DNA from: DATGJX01 sp963830545
GTDB lineage: Bacteria > Vulcanimicrobiota > Vulcanimicrobiia > Vulcanimicrobiales > Vulcanimicrobiaceae
NCBI GenBank assembly: GCA_963830545.1
Contig: CAWHMK010000001.1
Location: forward strand, 2,232,001-2,296,000
DNA: 64,000 nt
Direction of reading: 5' to 3'
A program made the translations under genes and the position numbers. How positions within the stretch are numbered: position 1 is the first letter of the stretch; every line of letters starts with the position of its first letter. The notes beneath the pieces are model-generated. The model was not told where the DNA came from. It worked only from the letters and a program-made list of their open reading frames with translations, and ran no database searches. Below, piece after piece: positions 54,508-63,298 of this stretch.

Positions 54508-55410
54508 AGACGCTGTTCTTCGGAACCAGCGAGTTTGCGGTTCCGAGTCTGCGCGTGACGGCGCAGCGCACGGAGCTTTGCGGCGTCGTGACTCAGCCCG
54601 ATCGTCCGGCCGGCCGCGGCCAAAAAATGCGTCCAAGCCCAGTCAAAACGGCGGCTATCGAACTCGACTTGCCCGTGTTCGAGCCCGCATCGCTACGCGC
54701 GTTTGCCACTGATGACGCGCTTCAATCCTACGATTTGTTCGTGCTCGCGTCGTACGGGAAAATTCTTCCGCAGACGCTGCTCGATCTTCCCAGACTCGGC
54801 TCGTTCAACGTGCATCCCAGCCTTGTTGCCGAAATATCGCGGCGCGACGCCGATTCAAACGGCGCTTCTCGAGGGCGAGAAGGAAACCGGCGTGACCATC
54901 ATGTTGATGGACGCGGGGATGGATACGGGCGACGTCGTTCTGCAAGAGCGTACGCCGATTTCGCAGGACGAACGCTACGGCGAGCTGCACGATCGCCTGG
55001 CCGTATTCGGCGCGCAGGCGCTCTCGCACGCGCTCGAGCTCGCGCGCAGCGGATACGTGCCGCATCGTCCGCAATCCGGCAGCCCGAGCGTGACCCATAC
55101 GCTGCAAAAGGACGATTTGGTTCTCGATTGGCGTTGGCCCGCGCGGCGTATCGTCAATGCGGTGCGCGCATACGCTCCCATCCCTGGCGCGCGCGCTACG
55201 GTGGATGGCATTAGTCTGAAAGTGCTGCGCGCACGTCCCGGTACGCCAAGCATCGCCCCTGTCGTTCCCGGCGAAATCGCCGGCGTCGCGAACGGCGCGC
55301 TCACCGTTCGCTGCGGCGACGGAACCGTCGACCTGCTCGAGGTCGTTCCGCCGAATCGCGGGGCGCAGAGCGGTGCGACATTCGCCCAAAGTCTTCGCGG
55401 AAGCGGATGA
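54504..55410 (+). CDS. fmt: Methionyl-tRNA formyltransferase (frameshift at 54816-54818)
   Basis: Fmt formylates initiator Met-tRNA. It starts at GTG (GTGA overlap with def) with 'KTLFFGTSEFAVPSLRV', 'VVTQPDRPAGRGQKMRPSPV' and 'LFVLASYGKILPQTLLDL'. The frame breaks at CATCCCAGCC; deleting one C of the CCC restores the hallmark 'NVHPALLPKYRGATPIQ'. It continues 'GVTIMLMDAGMDTGDVV' to a normal end at 55410. About 302 residues, the expected length. Because fmt is nearly universal and the restored sequence is perfect, this is the clearest case of an inserted-base error in the window. Confidence 0.95.
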
Positions 55411-56735
55411 TGAGCGCGCGCGACGTCGCGCTTCACGTCGTTCGCGACGTGTTTCCGATCCAGGGAACCGAACGTTCCGCACAAGAGGCGCTGGATTACC
55501 GTCTGCGCGCGTCGCAACTCGACGCGAGGGATCGCGCGTTCGCGACGATGCTTGCGTTCGGCGCCATAAAAATGCGCAGAACGGTGGACTGGTATTTGCA
55601 GCCCTACATCGGCGAGCGCGCGAAGCCGCTCCCGCCTGCGATCGCGGAAATTGCGCGCATGGCCGTGTACGAATTACGATTTACCGCGGTGCAACCGCAC
55701 GCGGCGGTGAGTGAATGGGTGAATCTGGCGAAAATCTACGGCCACCGTGGAACGGCCGGTTTGGTGAACGCAGTTTTGCGCGGGTTCCTGCGCGATAATC
55801 CGGCGCCGCCGCAACGTGAGGATTTCGCCGATGAAGACGACTATCTCGGCGCAGCCTTTTCCTATCCGACGTGGCTCGTGCGCCGTATGCGCGAGATGTT
55901 CGCAAGCGATGCGCTGCCGCAAATCCTAAAGGCGTGCAACGAACCCTCGCAAAGCGCGGTGGTCGTCAATCGTACGCGCATCACGCGCGAACAGCTTGCG
56001 GCGTGGTTTACGCAGCGCGGCGCGCAAGCGCATCTATCGGAAATCGCCGAAGACGCCGTGCTCGTTTCGGATGCCGCACTGGCTCGGACGGGCGAACGCG
56101 AATCCGGTGGCGCGTGGTGGATGCAAAGCGAGAGTTCGGCAATGGTAGCCGACGTGCTCAACGCGCAGCCGGCGGAAAGCGTCGCGGACGTTTGCAGCGG
56201 GCGCGGCAGCAAGGCACTACAGAACGCGGCGCGGTTGAACGGTGAAGGCTCGCTGGTCTGCATCGAGCGCGATGCGCGCAAGGCGGCCACGCTCGAGAAG
56301 CGCGCACAGGAGGCACAACTGCCGGTCGCCCTGATCGTCGGCGATGCCGGCGCCCCGATACTTCAGCAGCAATTCGACCGGATTTTACTCGACGCGCCGT
56401 GTTCCGGCATCGGCGTTGTCGGCCGTCATCCCGAGGCGCGCTGGCGGAAGCGGCCCGAGGACGGCGAACGCTTGGCGCTTACCCAGCGCGCGCTTCTCGA
56501 AGCGCTGGCGCCCCATCTGCATAACGGAGGCGCAATGGTGTACGCGGTCTGTTCGGTCGACAAACGTGAGACGGTCGACGTGATTGAATGGTTCGTGCGT
56601 ACGCACAACGTTCAGCGCGGGCTCTTACCTGCACGGCTTGCCGAATTTGAAACGCCGGCAGGCGACATTCTCATTCCTCCGGGGTTGGCCGGCCGTGACG
56701 GATTCTTCGCGGCGCGGTTGGAACGCCGCCTATAA
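55407..56735 (+). CDS. rsmB: 16S rRNA m5C967 methyltransferase
   Basis: RsmB (Sun/Fmu) methylates C967 of 16S rRNA. The 442 residues comprise an N-terminal NusB-like helical domain ('DARDRAFATMLAFGAIKMRR') and a C-terminal SAM-dependent domain. The SAM-binding Rossmann motif has changed from the usual CAAPGGK to 'DVCSGRGSKALQNAARL', followed by the catalytic 'FDRILLDAPCSGIGVVGRHP' (PC motif) and 'VYAVCSVDKRETVDVI', whose Cys is the general second cysteine. The start overlaps the fmt stop by four bases. The frame is intact. Confidence 0.92.
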   Translation: MMSARDVALHVVRDVFPIQGTERSAQEALDYRLRASQLDARDRAFATMLAFGAIKMRRTVDWYLQPYIGERAKPLPPAIAEIARMAVYELRFTAVQPHAAVSEWVNLAKIYGHRGTAGLVNAVLRGFLRDNPAPPQREDFADEDDYLGAAFSYPTWLVRRMREMFASDALPQILKACNEPSQSAVVVNRTRITREQLAAWFTQRGAQAHLSEIAEDAVLVSDAALARTGERESGGAWWMQSESSAMVADVLNAQPAESVADVCSGRGSKALQNAARLNGEGSLVCIERDARKAATLEKRAQEAQLPVALIVGDAGAPILQQQFDRILLDAPCSGIGVVGRHPEARWRKRPEDGERLALTQRALLEALAPHLHNGGAMVYAVCSVDKRETVDVIEWFVRTHNVQRGLLPARLAEFETPAGDILIPPGLAGRDGFFAARLERRL

Positions 56736-56745
56736 CGTTGCGCCG

Positions 56746-57433
56746 ATGAGCTGGTTCGCCCGCATCGAAGAGGCCTGCGCCGGATTCATCGAGCGCGCGT
56801 TCGCCAACATGTTCCCCAGCGACGTCGAACCCGCGCACATCGCGCGCAAGCTCGTCGCAACGATGGAAGCGCGCACGCAGGCAGCCGAGAACGGCGCGAT
56901 GAGCGCTCCGGCCCGCTACGCCGTAAGAATTCATATCTCCGATTATGAACGGCTGCTGCCGCACCGCGCATATTTGGAAGAAGAATGGGCTGCATTATTG
57001 CGCGAGGTCGGCCGGCGCGTCGGTATCGCGTTTGCCGAACCGCCGGCCGGTCGAGCTACAGGAAGGCGAAAACGCGGTTCTCGGGGCCATCGACATCGCC
57101 GTGGTCGAGGAGGAGACCCAAGCGGAAAGCGACGCGCGGGTGCTCGTGCTCCGCATGGTCAAAGGCCTGCCTTCCGACGCGCGTTTTCCGCTCACGCGCC
57201 AGTTGCGCGTCGGACGCAGTCCCGAACTCGACATCTTCCTGGTCGATCCGAGCGTTTCACGCAATCATGCCGTCCTCGAACCGCAAGGCGACTACGTGTT
57301 CGTTCGCGATGCGGGGTCGACCAACGGGACGTTCGTGAACGGCGAACGCGTCGAAGTGCGCCGTCTGCAGCCCGGCGATCGCGTAGCCTTCGGAAAAACC
57401 GAAATGGCCGTAGAAGCGGAGAACGCGCCGTGA
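56746..57433 (+). CDS. fhaA: FhaA-like protein: DUF3662 plus FHA domain (frameshift near 57048)
   Basis: About 228 residues. The N-terminal DUF3662 domain begins 'MSWFARIEEACAGFIERAFA' and has 'VEPAHIARKLVATMEA', as in actinobacterial FhaA. After one surplus G near 57048 the frame continues 'PVELQEGENAVLGAIDIA' and reaches an FHA phosphothreonine-binding domain: 'LRVGRSPELDIFLVDPSVSR', 'NHAVLE' and 'GSTNGTFVNGERV' (GR, SRxH/N and NG signatures kept). FhaA in mycobacteria links phosphorylated targets such as MviN to peptidoglycan synthesis. Its stop overlaps the next gene's GTG. Confidence 0.88.
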
Positions 57434-57870
57434 CCTTCACGGCCGGAATGCGCGTGGGTTCGCTCGAGATCCTCGGAGCGCTGGCAGCCTTCGGCTTCAT
57501 CGCGGCACGGATGCGGGCCGCGCCTGCTCCCGCTCGACCCACGCAGGTCCACCTTTCGCTGGCGATCTCCGAGGGCGTTGCGGGAACTTCCCCGCGCGAA
57601 ACGTCGCTTACGGTCGCCGACGGTGCGCCTTGCGTCATCGGACGCTCAGGCGAAGCGGAGATAGGTCTTTCGGACCCTGATGTGAGCCGGCGGCACGCGC
57701 GGCTGGAATTGGTGCGGGGCGTCCTGTACGTCGTCGATCTCGGCAGCCGGAACGGCACATTTCTTAACGGAAAATCGCTCGAGGACGAGGGCATCGAGGT
57801 CAGAGTTGGGGATGATATTGACGTGGGGAACACGCGCATTACCGTCATGGGCACGGCGCCCTCGTCATGA
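57430..57870 (+). CDS. FhaB/FipA-like membrane FHA-domain protein
   Basis: 146 residues: an N-terminal membrane helix 'VGSLEILGALAAFGFIAARM', a short Pro/Ala linker and an FHA domain with 'CVIGRSGEAEIGLSDPDV', 'SRRHARLELV' and 'GSRNGTFLNGKSL'. All phosphopeptide-contact residues (GR, SxxH, NG) are present. It corresponds in place to FhaB in the actinobacterial fhaA-fhaB-pstP-rodA-pbpA-pknA-pknB cluster, where FHA proteins bring phosphorylated partners to the division machinery. It overlaps its neighbours by four bases on both sides. Confidence 0.88.
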   Translation: MTFTAGMRVGSLEILGALAAFGFIAARMRAAPAPARPTQVHLSLAISEGVAGTSPRETSLTVADGAPCVIGRSGEAEIGLSDPDVSRRHARLELVRGVLYVVDLGSRNGTFLNGKSLEDEGIEVRVGDDIDVGNTRITVMGTAPSS

Positions 57871-58582
57871 ACGTTGCGATTAGCGGCGATCGGGGATCCT
57901 GCGTTACGCGGCAGCTCGGGCCGCAGACGTACTTGTTCGCGGTTGCGAATGGATTCGGGTTCGTCGAAGGCGAGCCGATAGCGGGCAACGTCCTGGATCG
58001 CTTGCAAAACGAAATGCAGCGCCGCGCGCGCCGGCGCGAAAGAACGCCAAGAGCGCATTGACCACGGCATTCTGCCGTGTGAACGACGAAGTGCACGCGC
58101 GCACGGCCTCGCATGAAGATTACGTCACGGCGGGATGCTCGGCGACGGCCGTTCTGCTGGTGGACAACCGCGCGTTTCTCGCACATGCGGGCTCGACGGG
58201 TGCGTATCTCGCGCGCGACGGTTACGTGGTTTCGCTCACCAAGCACGATGCGTTCGAGGGCCACGGTTCGGTGCCCATACTTACGCGCGCCATCGGCATC
58301 GCGCCTTCAATCGACGTTGCGGCGTGCAGTTTCACGCTCAGCGGCGGCGACACGCTCGTTCTCACCGGTCACCGCTTGCGCGAAAACGAGGAGCGCCGCA
58401 AGTTGGCCGAGTGTCTGGCGTACGGCGGTGACGGAACCGCCGGAGAGCAGATGCTCGTCGTGCGGTTTCAGCCGGACGAGCCCGGGCAGGTATCCCCCGC
58501 CGCCGAATCGCACAGCGCGCAAAGCGTAGTTATGGGAGTTTTGGCGACGATAGTGCTCTACGCGATGCTTTGCATCCAATAA
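57867..58582 (+). CDS. PP2C-fold protein, probably an inactive phosphatase (frameshift near 58030)
   Basis: About 238 residues after allowing one missing base near 58030. It occupies the place of the PP2C phosphatase pstP in the cluster and can be aligned along its length: 'YLFAVANGFGFVEGE' for the usual LFxVADGMGGHxxGE, 'AFLAHAGSTGAYLARDGYVV' for the VGDSRAYLxRDG strand, 'DTLVLTGHRL' for DxLLLCSDGL, and 'GEQMLVVRF' for DNxTVVVV. The metal-binding aspartates are replaced at each of these four places. A C-terminal membrane helix 'VVMGVLATIVLYAMLCI' remains. The fold assignment is by motif alignment from memory. Confidence 0.65.
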
Positions 58583-59834
58583 CGATTGGGCGAAGACTGC
58601 TGCCGGCCGCGATGGCCTTAGCCATCGCGGCTTTTGCGCTGTCGTTCGCTCCGCCGAAAACGGTCGGTCCGCCGTGGCTGCTTGCGCTTCTGGCAGCGCT
58701 GTGCATTGCGTGGGTGCTCGTTCAGCCGAAAGCGATGCAGCGCGACGACGTGCTTCCCGCGCTGGCGATCGTTCTTTCCGCCGTTGGTTTGCTGCTCGTT
58801 GCGCGGCTCTCTCCGCAACTCGCGCACAAGCAGCAATACTGGCTGCTGATTTCGTTGATTCTGGCCATCGCATTCGGCCCCGCCTTTTCGCTTTTCCGCA
58901 GACTCGCCGCCTATAAGTATGTCTGGGTGCTGCTCTCGTTGTTCTTGTTCATTCTGCTGCTCGTTTTCGGACAGGAAGTAAACGGCGCGCGTTTATGGAT
59001 CAGATTGGGGCCGGTGCAGTACGAGCCTGTGGAACTGATCAAACTCTTCATCGTGTTTTTCTTGGCCGCATATCTGGGCGAAACGGCGGACGTGATCGCT
59101 CGCGCGAGGCCGTGGTCCATTCGGGCGAATCTGAAATATCTCGGGCCGCTCTTTCTCGGCTGGGGCGCTTCGATGGCGATCCTGATCTTGCAGCGCGACA
59201 TCGGCATGGCGGGGCTGCTGCTCGCGACCTTTGCCGTGCTGCTGTATGCTGCAACGCGGCGGCTCGATTTGCTCGCTCGGCAGTTTGGCGGTGTTCGGAG
59301 GCGTCGCCGTCTGGGTTGCGCGTCATTATCACTACGTCGGTACGCGCATAGCGGTGTGGCGCAATCCGTTCGCGGATCCGCTCGGCGCCGGCTATCAGGC
59401 GTCGCAAGGGTATTACTCGCTTGCAGCCGGCGGCTTGTTCGGCACCGGTTACCGTCTGGGACATCCGGGATATCATTCCGGATGCAGCAACGGACTATAT
59501 CTATGCCGCACTCAGCGAAGAGTTCGGTCTCATCGGTGCGGTAATCGTGCTGGCGCTCTTCTTGTTGCTCGTCCGGCGCGTCATAACGATCGCGGGCGCA
59601 CAGCCGGATTTGTATACGCGGCTGCTCGCCGTCGGTTTGGGCGCAACGCTCGGATTCCAAGTATTCATCATCGTCGGCGGCGTCATCGGCCTTTTTCCGC
59701 TGACGGGCATCACCTTGCCGTTCATTTCGTACGGCGGCAGCTCGCTCGTTGCAAACTTCTTATTGGTCTCGTTGGCGTGGGCCATGAGCGCGCGCCCTGA
59801 AAACCGGCCTCGACAAGAGGCGCTCGCAGTTTGA
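58570..59834 (+). CDS. FtsW/RodA/SpoVE family peptidoglycan polymerase (two frame breaks)
   Basis: About 421 residues with ten or more membrane helices. SEDS hallmarks are 'ARLWIRLGPVQYEPVELIKL', 'GPLFLGWGASMAILILQRDI', 'YQASQGYYSLAAGGLFGTG', 'YIYAALSEEFGLIGA' and 'LPFISYGGSSLVANFLLVSL'. Surplus bases near 59278 and 59466 break the frame; corrected joins read 'ARSLAVFGGVAVWV' and 'PGIIPDAATDYI'. SEDS proteins are glycosyltransferases that polymerise lipid II with a class B PBP. Cluster position fits RodA, but no pbpA or kinase gene follows; a cytochrome c gene comes next. The TTG start overlaps the previous gene. Confidence 0.9.
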
Positions 59835-59879
59835 AGGAGTAGTACCTCCGCCAGACGTTTTCGCGAAAGGAAGCAAGGC

Positions 59880-60453
59880 ATGCAAAGATCCGTAACCGTC
59901 GTATTGACTGCCGCGATCGCGGCGGCTGCGCTGGCGGCGTGCTCCGGCGGAAAGCAAAGCAGTTCGACGACGACCACCACCACGACGACGACGCAAACTT
60001 CCCCCGGCGCATCGCCCGCCGCAAGCGCCGCCGCAACCGCTGCGGTGAGTCCTGCGGTCAGCCCCGCCGCAACGACGAACACGATGACGACGACGACGAA
60101 GTCGAACACCATGGCTGCTGCGAGCGGCGCTTCGGCCGCTGCGGGCCATAAAGTGTTTACGACCAACTGTTCGAGCTGCCACCAAGAAAACGGTAAAGGC
60201 CAGCCCGGCGTATTTCCGCCGCTCGCCGGCAACGCGGTCGTCACCGGGCCGGCTGCGAAAGTCATCACGATCGTCAAGAATGGTCTGAGCGGCAAAATCA
60301 CCGTCGGAAGTCTCGACGTACAACGGTCAAATGCCCGCGTGGAAGGGAACGCTGAGTGACGCCGACATCGCGGCGGTCATCACGTATATCCGTTCGTCGT
60401 GGGGCAACAAAGCCAGCGCGGTAACCGCTGCGGAAGTGACCTCGACGAAATAG
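59880..60453 (+). CDS. Mono-heme cytochrome c lipoprotein (frameshift near 60316)
   Basis: About 190 residues. A lipoprotein signal ('VLTAAIAAAALAACSGGK') is followed by a low-complexity Thr/Ala/Ser linker of about 60 residues and a class I cytochrome c domain with the heme motif 'CSSCHQENGKGQPGVFPPL'. One surplus C near 60316 breaks the frame; restored, it reads 'GSSTYNGQMPAWKGTLSD', giving the axial Met in QMPAW and the final helix 'ADIAAVITYIRSSWG'. It probably carries electrons at the membrane surface to an oxidase. It follows rodA by 45 bases but is functionally unrelated. Confidence 0.85.
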
Positions 60454-60464
60454 CCGCGGCGTTC

Positions 60465-62232
60465 TTAAGAGCTCGCCGGCGGGAACGTGGCAGTCCACGT
60501 ATACTCGGTCGGCAGCGGCTTACATGTGGAGTACCGGCCATAGCCGTGCGTAGCGTTCCACGATAGCGATGCACCGCTAGGACGAACCGGTTTAAAACCG
60601 GTGTTCTCGCCGAGCGGATACGTGTTGCCGCGCGCCGCTGCGAGCGTGGCGTTGTCGTACATTGGGTTGCCGCTCGATTGCACCAGCGCGGTGTTGACGA
60701 CTCTGCCGCTGGTGTCGACGCGCACGAGAACCGATGCGGTTACCGTTTTCCTGGTGTCGAGCCGCACGTCCGGTACGCCCCCATGAGTCAGGTCCGGCAC
60801 GCGACATGCTCCGCGATGCTGGCCGCTCCACCCATAAGGATACTTTGCGCGGACAATCGAGATGGCGGTGGGGGGCGCAATATCGATGAAGCCGGCAATG
60901 CGCACCCTCGAGGCGACCGCTTTACAATTCACGACGGCCGGACGGTATCGTTGCCCGGCGAAAAACCCTCGTGCGGCCGCGGCATCGCGCGCGTGAGGCG
61001 ATGCGATGACGACGACATTGCGCAGCTTTCCGCTGCGCGTCGATCGTCAGATCGAGCACCGTGTTCTTCGGATTGCTCGCTTTCGTCGGATCGTCTTTGA
61101 GCGGAGTCCATCGACCCGTAGGCCGTAGGCTTCTGTCGACGTCTTGCATCAGCGGCGGGTGGTCCGTGCAGCCAACAGTGTTCGGACTCGCGGATGCTTG
61201 CGGCGTAAATGCCAGGACGGGTGAAAAGGGCGGAATGATCGTTGTGAACATCGTCAGCAACAGCAGCATGCCCGCGAGCGCCGCGGCGGAGAGGCGCAAG
61301 CGGCGCGGACGCCGGTCCAGAGTCTGCTCGATGCGCGCGACGAGCGCGTGGTGCGAACCAATCGCGCTCGGTGCGCCGATTGACGCGAATGCCGGACGCA
61401 AAGCCAAGTTCGCAAGCGCATGAGCGAACACTTCACCTGCGTCGAGACGCGTGACCACCCAATCGTCGCAGGCGACTTCCCGTTCCACCGAGAGACGAAC
61501 GAGCACGAGCCACGCCAGCGGATTCAGCGCGAGGAGCGCTTCGAGAACGCGGGCTAGCGCATTCGTCCAGACGTCGTAGCGGCGCAGATGCGCGGCCTCG
61601 TGCATCACGATCGCCTCGATCGCCTCAACCGAAAGCTCTGCGGTCAAAGACGAGGGCAGCACGACCGCAGGGTGTATGAAGCCGATGGCAAGCGGCACGC
61701 TCGTGCGCTGGGACGCAAGCACCGTGTATCCCAATTCCACACGCAGCGTTTCTGCGGAATGCCTAAGCTTTGCAATCTTCCGTAGATCCAGGAGCAAGAC
61801 GGCAACCCGCACGCCCGCAATCAGCGACCACAAAGCGGCCAACGCCGCCGAAAGGTCGATCGGAATGTCGATGATCCGGTGCTGCAGCGCGGGGGCACTC
61901 GGGGATGCAGGCAATGCTGGGTATCGTTCCGTGGGTTGCGGTGCGGCGATTGCCGGTGCGCTCGGAGATCCTTTTGAATCAGCCGTAACTGCGCTGACGG
62001 GAGCGACAAGGGCCTGAGACTCATGCTGTCCCGAAAGCACGATCGTACATACCGGCGCAACCACAAATGCGATCAGGGTGCTGAGCCAGATTGCGTACCG
62101 TGTCGATGCGCCGATTCCCGGAAAGGCGCGCAGGAATAACCAGACCACCGCGAGGATGAGCGCACCCTCCCACAAACCGGCAAAGAACGTGCCGGATATC
62201 GCGAGCGCAACCTGACGTACAACCTCATTCAT
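60465..62232 (-). CDS. BlaR1/MecR1-type M56 peptidase fused to two TonB-like C-terminal domains (frameshift near 61030)
   Basis: About 589 residues. The N-terminal part has three or four membrane helices and the M56 zinc site 'IEAIVMHEAAHLRRYDV' (HExxH) at about residue 205, followed by 'LSVEREVACDDWVV'. One surplus C near 61030 breaks the frame. Restored, it runs 'LDLTIDAQGKLRNVVVIASP', 'GQRYRPAVVNCKAVASRVR' and then a second unit 'VTASVLVRVDTSGRVVNTAL' to 'EYTWTATFPPASS', both resembling TonB C-terminal domains. The blaI start overlaps by four bases. Typical role: sense an outside signal and inactivate BlaI. No penicillin-binding sensor domain is present. Confidence 0.78.
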
Positions 62233-62615
62233 TTCCGGTTCCTCGCTGGGCGCGCGAGCAGTTCGCGTATGCGCTTACGATCCGCTGCGCTAACCGGAAC
62301 GTCGTCAAGCAACGTCAATGCAAGCGCATTTGGAGAGTTGCCGAAAAAGCGCGAGAGCACGTGGCTGACCGCCGTTTTTGCTGCTTCCGATCGCTCGATA
62401 CAGGTGTGATAAATAAACGCGCGGCCGGCTTCCTTATGCCCGACGTACTTCTTTTGCTCCAGCGTGCGCAATGTAGTCAGCACGGTGTTGTAGGCCAGGG
62501 GCGGGGGAGCGAGAGCAGCCGTCACCTCGGAGACCGTCGACGGCCCCCGCGTCCATAGTACTTCCATCAGCCGTAGCTCGTGATCGGTGAGTACGAGCGC
62601 CTTTTTTCTGGACAT
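62229..62615 (-). CDS. blaI: BlaI/MecI family transcriptional repressor
   Basis: 128 residues of the penicillinase-repressor winged-helix family: 'LTDHELRLMEVLWTRGPST', 'YNTVLTTLRTLEQKKYVGHK' (recognition helix and wing) and a dimerisation C-terminus with 'SRFFGNSPNALALTLLDD'. The BlaI-type protease-cleavage region is not clear. It overlaps the M56 peptidase gene by four bases, the usual blaI-blaR1 order, and a palindromic site lies just upstream of its start. BlaI represses its own operon until cleaved. Confidence 0.92.
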   Translation of the reverse strand: MSRKKALVLTDHELRLMEVLWTRGPSTVSEVTAALAPPPLAYNTVLTTLRTLEQKKYVGHKEAGRAFIYHTCIERSEAAKTAVSHVLSRFFGNSPNALALTLLDDVPVSAADRKRIRELLARPARNRK

Positions 62616-62631
62616 TGCATCTCCTAGATTT

Positions 62632-62671
62632 CTAGTTGATCCTACCAGGGCGCGCCGGCATTGTCAACTAG
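62632..62671. promoter_or_regulatory. Candidate BlaI operator
   Basis: A perfect inverted repeat, CTAGTTGA (62632-62639) and TCAACTAG (62664-62671), 24 bases apart, in the 66 bases between the blaI start and the next gene. The sequence resembles the A/T-rich half-sites used by winged-helix repressors, and the position fits autoregulation of blaI-blaR1. Confidence 0.45.
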
Positions 62672-62681
62672 TATTCTAAGT

Positions 62682-63251
62682 CTATGCCGCCTGACGAAAT
62701 TCCGTCGTGAAAAGACGTTCGACGTAGGCGTGCATCTCCGGATCGATACGCCTCAGGCGAGCGCGTGTTGCGCGGGGCCAAAACGACGCCGGATCGTTCG
62801 CCTCCACGTACGCGCGCAAACTCTCGGCGAAATACTCGTCCGTGCCGGTCGCCGCGTACGGCGTGACATACGCCGTTGCCGCACCGAAGAGCCGGCGCAA
62901 TTCCGGATCCACGCTCGATCGATACACCCCGCCGCCGAGGCCGCAGTCGAGCGCGTGCCCGAATTCGTGCGCGACCGTCATGGGACTGCGCGAGCGCAAA
63001 TACACGGTTCGCTCCTCGACGACGAACAGTCCGGCAGGAGGCGCCGGCCACGCGTCGACGTCGACGCCGAGGCGTTTGAGCGCGGGAGATGCGTCGTCGT
63101 ATCGCTGGGCCGCACGGAGCGGAACGATGCGGGTGCCGCACCGGATTGCAAACGCAATGGCGCTTGCGCCGAAGCGATTGAGCGTGCAGACGATCGAGCT
63201 GCAAGGCTCGCCGTCGCAGCTCTCGATGAGCTGGGATGCATCGGCGGTCAT
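62682..63251 (-). CDS. Zinc metallopeptidase of anthrax-lethal-factor-like (ATLF) type
   Basis: 189 residues. The zinc site 'SPMTVAHEFGHALDCGLGG' (HExxH) lies at about residue 93, with a downstream Glu in 'EYFAESLRAYVEAND' that fits the third ligand of gluzincin-like folds. The pattern, including the ADAxRxY-like 'AATAYVTPYAATGTDEYFAE', resembles the small stand-alone ATLF-like domains found in Eremiobacterota and Firmicutes. There is no obvious signal peptide, so it may be cytoplasmic or a fragment of a longer gene. A target is unknown. Confidence 0.6.
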   Translation of the reverse strand: MTADASQLIESCDGEPCSSIVCTLNRFGASAIAFAIRCGTRIVPLRAAQRYDDASPALKRLGVDVDAWPAPPAGLFVVEERTVYLRSRSPMTVAHEFGHALDCGLGGGVYRSSVDPELRRLFGAATAYVTPYAATGTDEYFAESLRAYVEANDPASFWPRATRARLRRIDPEMHAYVERLFTTEFRQAA

Positions 63252-63298
63252 TCACAGCAAGCATTGCCGCCGCGAATTGCTAAGGGATTGCTGAAAAA

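Noticed and set aside
54504..55410. fmt as a pseudogene
   Set aside because: Deleting one base of a CCC run restores the whole family motif; the rest is intact, so an error is far likelier.
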